From CF-39 sp035651155 (GTDB lineage: Bacteria > Chloroflexota > Limnocylindria > P2-11E): a DNA stretch of 64,000 nt. The translations under genes were made by a program, and so were the position numbers. Under the pieces are notes generated by a model. It saw nothing but the letters and a program-made list of their open reading frames with translations, searched no databases and had not been told where the DNA came from. Positions 42,719-50,741 of this stretch are shown here, piece after piece. Positions within the stretch are counted from its first letter, which is position 1. Every line of letters begins with the position of its first letter. The stretch lies in assembly GCA_035651155.1 (NCBI GenBank), contig DASRGG010000023.1:1-64000 (forward strand), given 5' to 3'.

Positions 42719-42946
42719 GTGCTGGTGATAGAGAACGCAGCGCGCCTCGGCCCGGCCCTGGCCACCGGACTCTTCCGACTGGGCTTCGCCGCGTTCGGGG
42801 CGGCGGCGACCGCGGACTTCGCGGTCCACCTGTCGCTCGTCGACGCGGCGGAGGCCCCGATCCATCTCGCGCTCGTCGTGTCGATGTCCGTGGTCGCCCT
42901 CGGGCTCGTCGTCCGCGGCAGCCTTCCGTCGCCGGCGAAAGGGTAG
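42719..42946 (+). CDS. 75-residue membrane protein
   Basis: The GTG start is placed at the predicted transcription start of a TTGACA-type promoter. Two TM helices (LATGLFRLGFAAFGAAATA and IHLALVVSMSVVALGLVV) are separated by a short loop with H and D/E residues. No family was recognised. It is the first of three genes ending with a copper protein. Confidence 0.65.
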   Translation: MLVIENAARLGPALATGLFRLGFAAFGAAATADFAVHLSLVDAAEAPIHLALVVSMSVVALGLVVRGSLPSPAKG

Positions 42947-42956
42947 GAGGTTGGAC

Positions 42957-43250
42957 ATGCCCATCGGTAGCTTCATCAACGCCATCCCGAATCCGGTCTT
43001 CATCGCGATCCATCTCACGGCGTTCGTCATCGGCGCGTACTTCGCGTGGCGCTCGTTCAGCGGAGAGGCCCGCATGCTCGGCTGGGCCTTCTCACTGTTC
43101 GCGATCGCCGAAGTTAGCTACATGACCTACCACCTCGACGCGACGACGTTCCTCTTCGCGCACACGATCAGCGAGGTCCTCGACCTGCTCGCGTTCATCG
43201 CCGTCTTCGTGGCCGCGACGCAGCGGGCGCTGCTCACGCAGCGGGCATGA
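42957..43250 (+). CDS. 97-residue membrane protein of the cupredoxin operon
   Basis: The ATG has an excellent AGGAGG six bases upstream; a TTG two codons earlier is not needed. Three TM helices are seen (PVFIAIHLTAFVIGAYFAW; LGWAFSLFAIAEVSYMTYHL; VLDLLAFIAVFVAA). Histidines and methionines within the helices (AIHL, YMTYHLD) could bind copper or haem, but no family is recognised. The stop overlaps the cupredoxin start. Confidence 0.7.
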   Translation: MPIGSFINAIPNPVFIAIHLTAFVIGAYFAWRSFSGEARMLGWAFSLFAIAEVSYMTYHLDATTFLFAHTISEVLDLLAFIAVFVAATQRALLTQRA

Positions 43251-43591
43251 CCCGCCCGGTGCGCCTCCTCGCGGGCTTGGCCGTCCTGCTCGCCGCCGGC
43301 TGCGCGTCGGCGGCGAGCGGCACCGCCCCTGTCCAGGTCGATCGCGTCGACCTGCCCCGCTCGTACCTCTTCGCGCCGGCGGACATCACGGTGACCGCGG
43401 GCACGAAGGTGACCTGGACCAACTCCGACCAGTTCACCCACGGCATCCGCCTGCTCTCGCCGACGAGGCGGGACGTCGGCACGGTCAGGCCGGGCGAGTC
43501 GGTGAGCCATGTCTTCAGCGCGCCCGGTACCTACGCGTACGACTGCCCGTTCCACCCGCAGAACATGCGCGGGACCGTCACCGTCAAGTGA
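43247..43591 (+). CDS. Plastocyanin-like cupredoxin lipoprotein
   Basis: 114 residues. A lipoprotein signal (VLLAAGC, C19) anchors a single cupredoxin domain. The type 1 copper ligands are complete: H65 in FTHGI, C100 and H103 in CPFHPQ, and M107. It probably shuttles electrons or stores copper at the outer face of the membrane, working with the two small membrane proteins encoded just upstream. ATGA overlap with the preceding gene. Confidence 0.88.
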   Translation: MTRPVRLLAGLAVLLAAGCASAASGTAPVQVDRVDLPRSYLFAPADITVTAGTKVTWTNSDQFTHGIRLLSPTRRDVGTVRPGESVSHVFSAPGTYAYDCPFHPQNMRGTVTVK

Positions 43592-43656
43592 TCCCGCGGC
43601 AAGGCGCGGTGCAAGACACACGCTGAGCGAGACCACGTCCGGGCTCGAGCGGGGAC

Positions 43657-44331
43657 CTACGCCTTCTCGAGCAGACCCCGGTTGTGCACATAGAGCGCGG
43701 CCTGCGTGCGGTCGGTGAGCTGCAGCTTGCTGAAGATATTCGAGATGTGCGTCTTCACCGTGCGCTCGCTGATGCCGAGCTCGGTCCCGATCTCCTTGTT
43801 CGCGCGACCGCTGGCGATGAGCTTCAGCACCTCGCGCTCGCGCGGCGTGAGGTCGGCGTAGCCCTGGTCCTCATCCGGTTGCGCCGAGCCGACGCGCAGC
43901 CGGCCGAATTCGTCGAGCACGCGCCGCGCGACGCTCGGGTAGATGAGCGAGAAGCCGTCGGCAACCGTGCGGATCGCGTTCGTGAGCTGGTGCGCGCTCA
44001 CCTCCTTCAGGAGGTAGCCCGACGCGCCCGCGCGGATCGACGAGAACACGAGGTTGTCCTCGTCGTAGTTCGTGAGCACGATGACGCGCGCCGACGGGAC
44101 CGAGTTGCGCACTCGGCGTGTCGCGGTGACGCCGTCCCAGTCGCCCATGTTGATGTCCATGAGGATCACGTCGGGGAGCAGCTCCTGTGCGAGCTCGAGC
44201 GCCTGGTGGCCGTCGGACGCCTCGCCCACGACCTCGATGTCGTCCTCGCTGTCGAGGATCGAGCGCAGGCCGCTGCGGACCACCGCGTGGTCGTCGGCGA
44301 TGAGCACGCGCACCTTCTGCCGGTCGCTCAT
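43657..44331 (-). CDS. NarL/LuxR-type response regulator
   Basis: 224 residues. Receiver residues D13-D14, phosphoacceptor D59 (VILMDINMGD) and a lysine in GYLLKEV are present. The LuxR-type helix-turn-helix is LTPREREVLKLIASGRANKEIG. The ATG overlaps the kinase TGA, so the pair is co-translated and the kinase is its cognate partner. Confidence 0.94.
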   Translation of the reverse strand: MSDRQKVRVLIADDHAVVRSGLRSILDSEDDIEVVGEASDGHQALELAQELLPDVILMDINMGDWDGVTATRRVRNSVPSARVIVLTNYDEDNLVFSSIRAGASGYLLKEVSAHQLTNAIRTVADGFSLIYPSVARRVLDEFGRLRVGSAQPDEDQGYADLTPREREVLKLIASGRANKEIGTELGISERTVKTHISNIFSKLQLTDRTQAALYVHNRGLLEKA

Positions 44332-46445
44332 CGTCCGAAGAGCCTCCCGAGGAAGCCGCCGCGCTCCGCGCTGTCCTGATCCTCGATCCCCGGCTGGCGC
44401 TCGACGTCCTCGATGGGACCGCTCGTCATGCCCGGGACCGCCGGGAAATTCGCGTAGGGGATGCTCGCGCGCACGATGGTCCCCCGACCCGGCTCGCTGC
44501 GGACCACGAGCTGCCCGCCCGCGGCCTCGGCGCGCTCGCGCATGCCCACGACGCCGAAGTGCCCGCTGCCCTCCGCCTTCGCGAAGGTCTGCTCGACGTC
44601 GAAGCCCTTGCCGTCGTCTTCGATCGTCACGACGACGCCTTCGGGGCCGTAGAGGAGGGCGACCTTCGCCTGCTTTGCGCCGGCGTGCTGCGCGACGTTG
44701 CGAAGCGCCTCGCCCACTATGCGGATCACGGCACGTTCGACGATGGGTTCGAGCTCGCGCTGTGCGCCGGACTCCTCCATCGCCACCTGCAGCCCCGTCT
44801 GGCGGCGCAGGTCGTCGACCAGACGCGCCAGCGTGACGGGGAGGTTGAGCGCTCCGGTCTCGCTCTGGCGAAGCGCGGCCATGTACTGGCGCACGTCGGC
44901 GAGCGTCGCGCGCGCGTCGCGCGCGGCCTTCGCGAGCTGCGGGCCGAGAAGGCTCGGATCCTTCTCGAACGCGCGCTGGCATCCCTCGAGCGCGAGGACC
45001 ACGCCCGTGAGCTCCTGCGCGAGGCCGTCGTGGATCTCCTGCGCGATGCGGCGGCGCTCCGTCGCGACGCCGCGGTCGACGACGTCCTGCGCCGACGTCT
45101 TCTGCAGCATGCCGCCGAGGAACTCGGCGACGGTGGCGCTGAAGTCGAGCTCGCTCGCCGCGTACGCCGTCGTGGACCGGGCGAACACGAGCACCCCGTG
45201 CGAGCCGATCGGCGCGAGGAGGAACTGCGTGCAACCGGGCGCGGCCCACGCGGGCCGCTCCTGCGACACGCCGATCTGCTCGCGCGCGGTGTGCCTCTCG
45301 CGCAGCACCGTCGCGAGGGTCGTGTCCGCCTCGTCGAGCGGGATCTCCGCGTCGGCCTCGGCCTCGTACCCCGTCGCGGCGCGAAGGCGCAGACGGTCGT
45401 TGTCGTGCTGCCAGACCGCGACGGCGTCGTGATGCAGGGTGCCCGCGAGCATGGCGACCGCGGACGCGAGGTCGTTCTGCGGGTCGGTGCCGAGCGTCGC
45501 CAGCCGCGAGAGCTCGTACAGCACGATCGCCTGCTGGCGGTCGTCCTCGGCGCGCTTCAGCTCGTCGGCGATCGTATACGCGCTCGCGATGTCCTGCGCG
45601 ACGAGGGAGAGCGAATCGAGCTGCGCCTGCGCGTACCTCTGCTGCGGCGCGCGATGCTTCACGTTCACGACGCCGATCGTGCGATCGCCCGTGCGGAGCG
45701 GCGCGATCATCGCTTCGCTGACCGACGGATCGCTTCCGCCCGCGACCGGGCCGGTGAGGATCGTCGGCTGCCCGCTCCTCGCGACACCGCCGCTGATGCC
45801 CTCGCCGCCCTGCTTGCGGTCGCGCTTCGCCTCTTCCGAGAGACCGCGCGCCGCGCCGACCGAGAGGCCGGCCCGCTCGTCCATGAGCATGATCGAGACG
45901 CCGTCCGCGCCGAAGAGCTCGGCGAGCTGGCTCACGCCACGCTCGAGGACCGCCGATGGATCGTGCTGACGCAGCGAACGCTGGAGCTCGCGCGACGCGC
46001 GAAGCCGCCCCTCGAGGTCCTGCGCTTGCCGCTGCGCGCGCCACGAGGCGTTCGCGTCGGCGAGCTCGACGGCGACGAGGTCGGCCGCGCGCGAGATCTG
46101 CGCCGCGTCATCGGCGGCGACCGGCCGCGCCGCGACGCCGACGAGCGCTCCGACGAGCTGGTCCTTCCACACGATCGGCGCGGCCACGAGCGTCTCCGCG
46201 TTGCGTCCGTCCGCCAGCGGGATCCCCGCCGCGCCGAGCTGCGCCGCCTTCCGCTGCGACAGGACGCCCGCGATCGTCGCCGCGGCGGGCGTGTTCGACC
46301 AGCTGATGCTCGGAAGGTTGTGCGCGGCGTACGTCGTCGGGGCGTCGCGCGACGGGAGCACGATCGCGAGCGCGTCGACGCGCATGAGAGCGGCGAGGTG
46401 GGAGAGCCGGACCGGCCACCCGTCGGCCTCGAGCCGTGCCGTCAC
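44328..46445 (-). CDS. Soluble GAF-domain histidine kinase (HisKA_3)
   Basis: 705 residues with no TM helix. Two or three GAF-like sensor domains fill the first 440 residues (DALAIVLPSRDAPTTYAA; ADGVSIMLMDERAG with SISGGVARSG-type turns; DAVAVWQHDNDRLRLRAATGY). The HisKA_3 dimerisation box is RRRIAQEIHDGLAQEL with phospho-acceptor H472, followed by an HATPase_c domain (GEALRNVAQHAGA; VTIEDDGKGFD; GHFGVVGMRERAEAAGG). A cytoplasmic ligand or redox signal is expected. It starts 12 bp downstream of a coiled-coil protein gene on the same strand. Confidence 0.92.
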   Translation of the reverse strand: MTARLEADGWPVRLSHLAALMRVDALAIVLPSRDAPTTYAAHNLPSISWSNTPAAATIAGVLSQRKAAQLGAAGIPLADGRNAETLVAAPIVWKDQLVGALVGVAARPVAADDAAQISRAADLVAVELADANASWRAQRQAQDLEGRLRASRELQRSLRQHDPSAVLERGVSQLAELFGADGVSIMLMDERAGLSVGAARGLSEEAKRDRKQGGEGISGGVARSGQPTILTGPVAGGSDPSVSEAMIAPLRTGDRTIGVVNVKHRAPQQRYAQAQLDSLSLVAQDIASAYTIADELKRAEDDRQQAIVLYELSRLATLGTDPQNDLASAVAMLAGTLHHDAVAVWQHDNDRLRLRAATGYEAEADAEIPLDEADTTLATVLRERHTAREQIGVSQERPAWAAPGCTQFLLAPIGSHGVLVFARSTTAYAASELDFSATVAEFLGGMLQKTSAQDVVDRGVATERRRIAQEIHDGLAQELTGVVLALEGCQRAFEKDPSLLGPQLAKAARDARATLADVRQYMAALRQSETGALNLPVTLARLVDDLRRQTGLQVAMEESGAQRELEPIVERAVIRIVGEALRNVAQHAGAKQAKVALLYGPEGVVVTIEDDGKGFDVEQTFAKAEGSGHFGVVGMRERAEAAGGQLVVRSEPGRGTIVRASIPYANFPAVPGMTSGPIEDVERQPGIEDQDSAERGGFLGRLFGR

Positions 46446-46457
46446 CTCACCCTCCCG

Positions 46458-47576
46458 CTACGCGACGCCGGCTTCGCCTTCGACCCTCAGCTCGATCGTG
46501 TTCCGCGATCCCGAGACGAGCCGCAGACGCGGCTGCTCGAGCCCGGAGAGCATCCCGGCGAATTCCTCCGGCGTCATCGCTGAGCGCAGCGCGACCGCGA
46601 GCGTGGCGGTCCCACCGCGGAAGTCGCGCACGTAGAGCGTGCGCACCACGGGAAGCGCCTGGATATGACGCTCGACCTCCACGAGTCGAGGGAACGAAGC
46701 GACCGGCGAGAGCACGAGCAGAATGTCGCTGGTGGCGACCGCCGCCTCCACCCTCGGCCGAGCGATCTCGTCCGCGTCGGCAGAACGCGGGACTACCTCC
46801 AGCGGGGGAGGCGCGGCACGCTCGGGCACCGGAGCGGGCGGCGCGGACTGTGGGACGGGTGCGGGCGCGGCGGGCGCCGGCGAGCTCGTCTGCGCCTGCG
46901 GCGCGACCTCTTCCTCCTCAGACTCGTCCGCGAGCGGCGCCCGCTTGATCTTCGACATGTATTCGTAAGTGGGCCGCTCCGCCGGAGGCGCCGATGGCGT
47001 CTGCGCCGTCATCGCCGGCGGCGGAGCCGGTGATTCCGGCGACGAGGCGGGAGCGGGCGAATAGGCCTGCGGGGGAGCCGCCGGCGGCACCGGCGCCGCG
47101 GGGACCGCACCCGCCGGCGGCGCGGTCGGCCGCGGCGTCGCGCGGATGCCGTCGACGATCTCCTGGAACAGTCCCCGGAGCGCTTCGCTCGCGACGGCGC
47201 GCAGCTCCGCGGCGGCGGCGTCGGTCGAGAGCGGGCGCGGCGCGACAGCGGCGATGCCGCTGCGGCGGTGGGCCGCGATCTCCTCCTGGAGCGAATCGCG
47301 CTCGTCGCGGAGCCGCTCGATCTCCTTCAGCAGGAGACGGCGCTCTTCCCGGGCCTGCTCGAGGATCTGTGCGGCGGTGGTCTCCGCGCGCTCGCGGATG
47401 GTGTACGCGGCGCGGAGCGCGCCGGACAGCGCGTCCTGGATGGTGGAGTCATGCTCCTCGTAGATCGCGACGCGCTTCTGCGAGGCTTCGAGCTCCGCCT
47501 GCAGCACAGCGACACGTTTGGAGAGCTCGCTGACGCGCGACGAGAGCGTGGCAATGACGTCGTCAGTGCCGTTCAC
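46458..47576 (-). CDS. DivIVA-like coiled-coil protein with Pro-rich linker and C-terminal small domain
   Basis: About 372 residues from a GTG; TTG or GTG starts further upstream are possible. Residues 1-110 form a coiled coil (ATLSSRVSELSKRVAVLQAE; LKEIERLRDERDSLQEEIAA) with a DivIVA-like ILEQAREE segment. A 150-residue Pro/Ala linker follows, then a 75-residue alpha-beta domain (FPRLVEVERHIQALPVVRTL...GTATLAVALR). The same C-terminal fold is seen in the divergent gene. This suggests a cytoskeletal or polar scaffold, possibly linked to the kinase downstream. Function is inference. Confidence 0.65.
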   Translation of the reverse strand: MNGTDDVIATLSSRVSELSKRVAVLQAELEASQKRVAIYEEHDSTIQDALSGALRAAYTIRERAETTAAQILEQAREERRLLLKEIERLRDERDSLQEEIAAHRRSGIAAVAPRPLSTDAAAAELRAVASEALRGLFQEIVDGIRATPRPTAPPAGAVPAAPVPPAAPPQAYSPAPASSPESPAPPPAMTAQTPSAPPAERPTYEYMSKIKRAPLADESEEEEVAPQAQTSSPAPAAPAPVPQSAPPAPVPERAAPPPLEVVPRSADADEIARPRVEAAVATSDILLVLSPVASFPRLVEVERHIQALPVVRTLYVRDFRGGTATLAVALRSAMTPEEFAGMLSGLEQPRLRLVSGSRNTIELRVEGEAGVA

Positions 47577-47625
47577 GCGGCCGCTTTCCAAGGCGTACCG
47601 CCTTTCTTCCTCACCAACTCCCCGC

Positions 47626-47644
47626 GTGTACGTGAAATGTACAC
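47626..47644. promoter_or_regulatory. Palindrome GTGTAC-N7-GTACAC
   Basis: GTGTACGTGAAATGTACAC is a 19-bp inverted repeat with perfect six-base arms. It sits between the two divergent genes whose products share a C-terminal domain and looks like a dimeric repressor or activator site. The cognate regulator is unknown. Confidence 0.55.
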
Positions 47645-47719
47645 AACCTGGCAACGGTTCGCCCATCGTTTCGGTGTTTCTTCCTCCCCCGGGGGTGGTC
47701 CGCGCCGCTCGGGGAGGAC

Positions 47720-47725
47720 TACGCT
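47720..47725 (+). promoter_or_regulatory. -10 element of the next gene (leaderless)
   Basis: TACGCT lies seven bases before the GTG, the spacing expected when transcription begins at the start codon. Confidence 0.45.
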
Positions 47726-47732
47726 CCGGGCC

Positions 47733-48302
47733 GTGGCGAAGAAGGAAAGGGACAGCTCATCCGCGCAGGAGATGCCGCTCGAGGACCTCGCCGCACGCAT
47801 CGGCGGAGCCGGCCATCTGCCGGTGGAGACGCCCGCGGCGCCTCCCGCGCCGGACGGCGCGCTGCCGCCGCGGCTCGACGGGCCGCTGCCGCCGCGCAGG
47901 ACCGAGACCCGCCCGGCGATGATCGGCATGAACGAGCCGATCGCTCCCGCGCCGCCGGCCCCGGTCGCCGAAGAAGAAGCGCCGAAGAGCGGCGCGATCC
48001 AGTCGCCGCGCACCGTGCCCGGCCCCGGCGAGACGGACGTCGTCGCCACACCGCTGCCGACGCTGGATGACTGGCACCGCTTCGAGCTCGCGCTCCGTCG
48101 CGTGCGCGGCGTCGGCCAGGTGCGCACCGAGTACTACCGGCACGGCGTGTTGAAGGTGCGGGTCGGCTTTGAAGGCACCGAGCGCCTCTCGCAGGCGCTG
48201 CGCGACGGGATCCCCGGATACCGCGTGCGCATCCTCGGCGAGGACCGCAGCACGGTGCAGATCCTCGTGTCCTCGGAAGGCGGCGAGCGGCGGTCAGGCT
48301 GA
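47733..48302 (+). CDS. Pro-rich protein with C-terminal ACT-like small domain
   Basis: 189 residues from a GTG. An N-terminal polar segment (EMPLEDLAARIGGAGHL) is followed by a Pro/Ala-rich linker and a C-terminal domain (WHRFELALRRVRGVGQVRTE; GVLKVRVGF; RVRILGEDRSTVQILV) of the beta-alpha-beta type. Its predicted strand order and the phrases RGVGQVRTEYY versus PVVRTLYVRDF align with the C-terminus of the divergent coiled-coil protein. The two may form a pair through this domain. No known family was recognised. Confidence 0.6.
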   Translation: MAKKERDSSSAQEMPLEDLAARIGGAGHLPVETPAAPPAPDGALPPRLDGPLPPRRTETRPAMIGMNEPIAPAPPAPVAEEEAPKSGAIQSPRTVPGPGETDVVATPLPTLDDWHRFELALRRVRGVGQVRTEYYRHGVLKVRVGFEGTERLSQALRDGIPGYRVRILGEDRSTVQILVSSEGGERRSG

Positions 48303-48336
48303 CCTCTGCATAAACGCGCGGCCCGTGTATGCGACC

Positions 48337-48342
48337 TAGACT
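48337..48342 (+). promoter_or_regulatory. -10 element of the aminotransferase gene (leaderless)
   Basis: TAGACT is followed by seven bases and a GTG. If this is the promoter, the ATG at 48329 lies upstream of the transcript and cannot be the start. Confidence 0.45.
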
Positions 48343-48349
48343 GCCCTTT

Positions 48350-49630
48350 GTGAGCGACCTCGAAGCGCGCGCGAAGCGCGTCCTCTCTCCCGTCCTCGGC
48401 CACTACACCTGGCTTCCGCTGGCGCGCGGCGAGGGCAGCTGGCTCGTCACCGAGAGCGGGCGTCGCATCCTCGACCTCACCTGCGGCATCGCCGTCACGC
48501 CGGTCGGCCACGCGCATCCCAAGGTCGTCGCCGCGATCGCGGAGCAGGCCTCGAAGCTCTCGCACATCTGCGCCGGCGTCGCGCTCTACGAGCCGAACGT
48601 CGCGCTCGCGGAGGAGCTCACCAAGGTCACGCCGCGGGGACTCGACACGGTGTTCTTCGGCAACAGCGGCGCCGAGGCGATCGAAGGATCGCTGAAGCTC
48701 GCGCGGCAGGTCACGCGCCGCGGCGCCGTGATCGTCTTCCGCGGCGGCTTCCACGGCCGATCGACCGGCGCGATGGCGGTGACGACGTCGAAGGCCGCGT
48801 ACCGCCGTGGGTACGGTGCGCTCCTGCCCGACGTGTACATGGCGCCGTTCCCGTACCCGCTCGCGTGCCCGATCACGCCCGCGCACGACGCCGCGACGTG
48901 CGCGGAGCATTGCCTCGCGGAGCTCGACGTCCTGCTCGAGCACCACGTCCCCCCGGAGCACGTCGCGGCGATCCTCATCGAGCCGGTGCTCGGGGAGGGC
49001 GGATACGTGGCGCCCCCCGCGTCGTTCCTGCTCGCGCTGCGGGATCTCGCGACGCGCATCGGCGCGCTCCTCATCTTCGACGAGGTGCAGACCGGCTTCG
49101 GGCGCACCGGTGCGTGGTTCGCGGCCCAGAAGATCGGCGTGACGCCGGATGTCATGGCCCTCGCGAAGGCGCTCGGCGGCGGTCTGCCGCTCGGCGCGGT
49201 GGTCGCGCCGCGCGAGCTGCAGGATCGTTGGCTCGCCGGCACGCACGGCTCGACGTTCGGCGGCAACCCGGTGTCCTGCGCCTCGGGGCTCGCGACGCTG
49301 GAGATCATCCGCGACGAGGGCCTCGTCGCCCGCGCCGAGCGTCTGGGCGCGCAGATGGTGCGCGAGCTCTCGCCGCTGCTGCGCGAGCCACACGTGCGTG
49401 AGGTCCGGCGCTTCGGCGCGATGGTCGCGGTCGAGTTCGACGACTCCAAGCATTCCAAAGCCGCGATCGCGGGTGCGCTCGAGCGCGACGTGCTCCTCAT
49501 CACCTGCGGCTTCCACGACCAGGCCGTGCGGCTCATCCCGCCTCTCAACATCAGCGAGGCCGATCTGCGCCTCGGGACGAGCGCTCTGGTCGACGCCGTC
49601 CGCACCTCCACGGTCGCCGCCCCGGCCTGA
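48350..49630 (+). CDS. Class III PLP aminotransferase, GabT-like
   Basis: 426 residues from a GTG; an ATG seven codons upstream is an alternative. Family motifs are GNSGAEAIEGSLKLAR, FRGGFHGRSTGAM, LIFDEVQTGFGRTG and the PLP lysine K273 in ALAKALGGGLPLGA, then GTHGSTFGGNPVSCA. This set fits 4-aminobutyrate/ornithine-type aminotransferases that move an omega-amino group to 2-oxoglutarate. GABA is the best guess. The gene stands alone, so context does not help. Confidence 0.88.
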   Translation: MSDLEARAKRVLSPVLGHYTWLPLARGEGSWLVTESGRRILDLTCGIAVTPVGHAHPKVVAAIAEQASKLSHICAGVALYEPNVALAEELTKVTPRGLDTVFFGNSGAEAIEGSLKLARQVTRRGAVIVFRGGFHGRSTGAMAVTTSKAAYRRGYGALLPDVYMAPFPYPLACPITPAHDAATCAEHCLAELDVLLEHHVPPEHVAAILIEPVLGEGGYVAPPASFLLALRDLATRIGALLIFDEVQTGFGRTGAWFAAQKIGVTPDVMALAKALGGGLPLGAVVAPRELQDRWLAGTHGSTFGGNPVSCASGLATLEIIRDEGLVARAERLGAQMVRELSPLLREPHVREVRRFGAMVAVEFDDSKHSKAAIAGALERDVLLITCGFHDQAVRLIPPLNISEADLRLGTSALVDAVRTSTVAAPA

Positions 49631-49659
49631 TCCGGCATCGCCACCTCGGCCACGGATAC

Positions 49660-49687
49660 TTCAGGAGGCGTTCAGCATCGGTTCAGC
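49660..49687 (+). promoter_or_regulatory. Three 11-bp-spaced TTCAG direct repeats (OmpR-type site)
   Basis: TTCAGGAGGCG, TTCAGCATCGG and TTCAGC follow one another with an exact 11-base period, as PhoB/OmpR-class regulators prefer. The site lies 10 bp upstream of a TTGAAT -10-like element and 27 bp before the regulator's GTG. The 16-mer GTTCAG-CAT-CGGTTCA within it recurs at 52125 with only the central three bases changed. Confidence 0.6.
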
Positions 49688-49713
49688 GAACGCGACTTGA
49701 ATCGCAATGGGAG

Positions 49714-50430
49714 GTGGAGGGAACGCAAGCGCAGGACGCCGTGCTCGTCGTCGAGGACGATCCCGCCGTCAGCACGATGCTGCGGCGTCACCTCGGGCGC
49801 GCGGGCTTCGTCGTCCACGACGCCGCGACCGTGGCGGACGCGGTCCGGCGCGCCTCGGAGACCGCGCCCAGCATCGTCATCCTCGACCTCGGCCTCGCCG
49901 ACGGCGAGGGTGCCGAGGTCTGCCGGCGCATCCGCGAGATGCCCGCCATCGGCGACGTACCGATCCTCGTCCTCACCGCGCGCGACGACGTCAATACGAA
50001 GGTGATGCTCTTCGCGCTCGGCGCGGACGACTACGTGGTCAAGCCATGCGAGCCGGTGGAGCTCGTCGCACGCTTGCATGCGCTGCTCCGGCGCCGCAGC
50101 GACGCGCGCGTCGTGCGCCGTATCGGTCCGCTGCGAGTCGCCCTCGCGACCGGCGACGCGTGGATCGACGATCGGCAGCTCGAGCTCACGACCGGCGAAC
50201 GGTCGGTGCTCGTGCAGCTCGCGCGCTCGTATCCCGCGCTCACGCCGCGCGGCGCGCTCGACAGCGTGCCCTGGCGCAAGAACGACGCGACCTCGAACGT
50301 CACCGAGGTGCTCGTCGGGCGGCTCCGTCAGAAGATCGGCGCGGCGGGCGGCGGCGTCGAGATCCGCGCCGTACGCCGCGCGGGGTACGTCCTGCGATCG
50401 ACCACATCAGCGATGGGGGTGGCGACATGA
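49714..50430 (+). CDS. OmpR/PhoB-type response regulator
   Basis: 238 residues from a GTG. The receiver keeps the acidic pair D15-D16, phosphoacceptor D58 (IVILDLGLAD), T88 and K110 in YVVKP. The C-terminal winged helix has the OmpR-class pattern (GPLRVALATGDAWID; ELTTGERSVLVQLARS; VLVGRLRQKIGA; AVRRAGYVL). It probably binds the 11-bp direct repeats before its own gene and before the pilin genes. A sensor kinase gene follows after one small ORF. Confidence 0.92.
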   Translation: MEGTQAQDAVLVVEDDPAVSTMLRRHLGRAGFVVHDAATVADAVRRASETAPSIVILDLGLADGEGAEVCRRIREMPAIGDVPILVLTARDDVNTKVMLFALGADDYVVKPCEPVELVARLHALLRRRSDARVVRRIGPLRVALATGDAWIDDRQLELTTGERSVLVQLARSYPALTPRGALDSVPWRKNDATSNVTEVLVGRLRQKIGAAGGGVEIRAVRRAGYVLRSTTSAMGVAT

Positions 50431-50711
50431 AGCGTGTCCTGCTCGTTCCGGCGACCGCGCTCGCGATGCTCCTGCTCGGCGGCCCGGCACTCGCCGGCAC
50501 CGAGTGGTGCGACAACGGCTCTCCACCGCCCAACGACTGGCGCTTCCGGCAGACCGGTGGCGGCAGCGTCGACTCGCCGACCGCGTGGATCCAGAGCACG
50601 ACCGGCGGGACCCTCTCGTTCGACCCGTACGTGAACACGCTCACAGGCGGAGTGGCTCACGGCATGACGACGGCCCTCGCGCACGCGCCCGCGCAGCACG
50701 TCGGTCCCTAG
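50427..50711 (+). CDS. 94-residue exported protein of the two-component operon
   Basis: The ATG overlaps the regulator's TGA. A signal peptide (VLLVPATALAMLLLGGPALA) precedes a 70-residue mature part with a single cysteine (GTEWCDNGSPPPND) and no recognised motif. Its place between a response regulator and its kinase suggests an extracytoplasmic input or output of the system, as small exported proteins sometimes are; that is a guess. Confidence 0.6.
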   Translation: MKRVLLVPATALAMLLLGGPALAGTEWCDNGSPPPNDWRFRQTGGGSVDSPTAWIQSTTGGTLSFDPYVNTLTGGVAHGMTTALAHAPAQHVGP

Positions 50712-50741
50712 CTGGGGCGCGGTGCGGGCCGCCGGATCGCC

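Noticed and set aside
48329..48329. ATG as start of the aminotransferase
   Set aside because: A TAGACT -10 element lies downstream of it and seven bases before the GTG; not excluded if another promoter is used.
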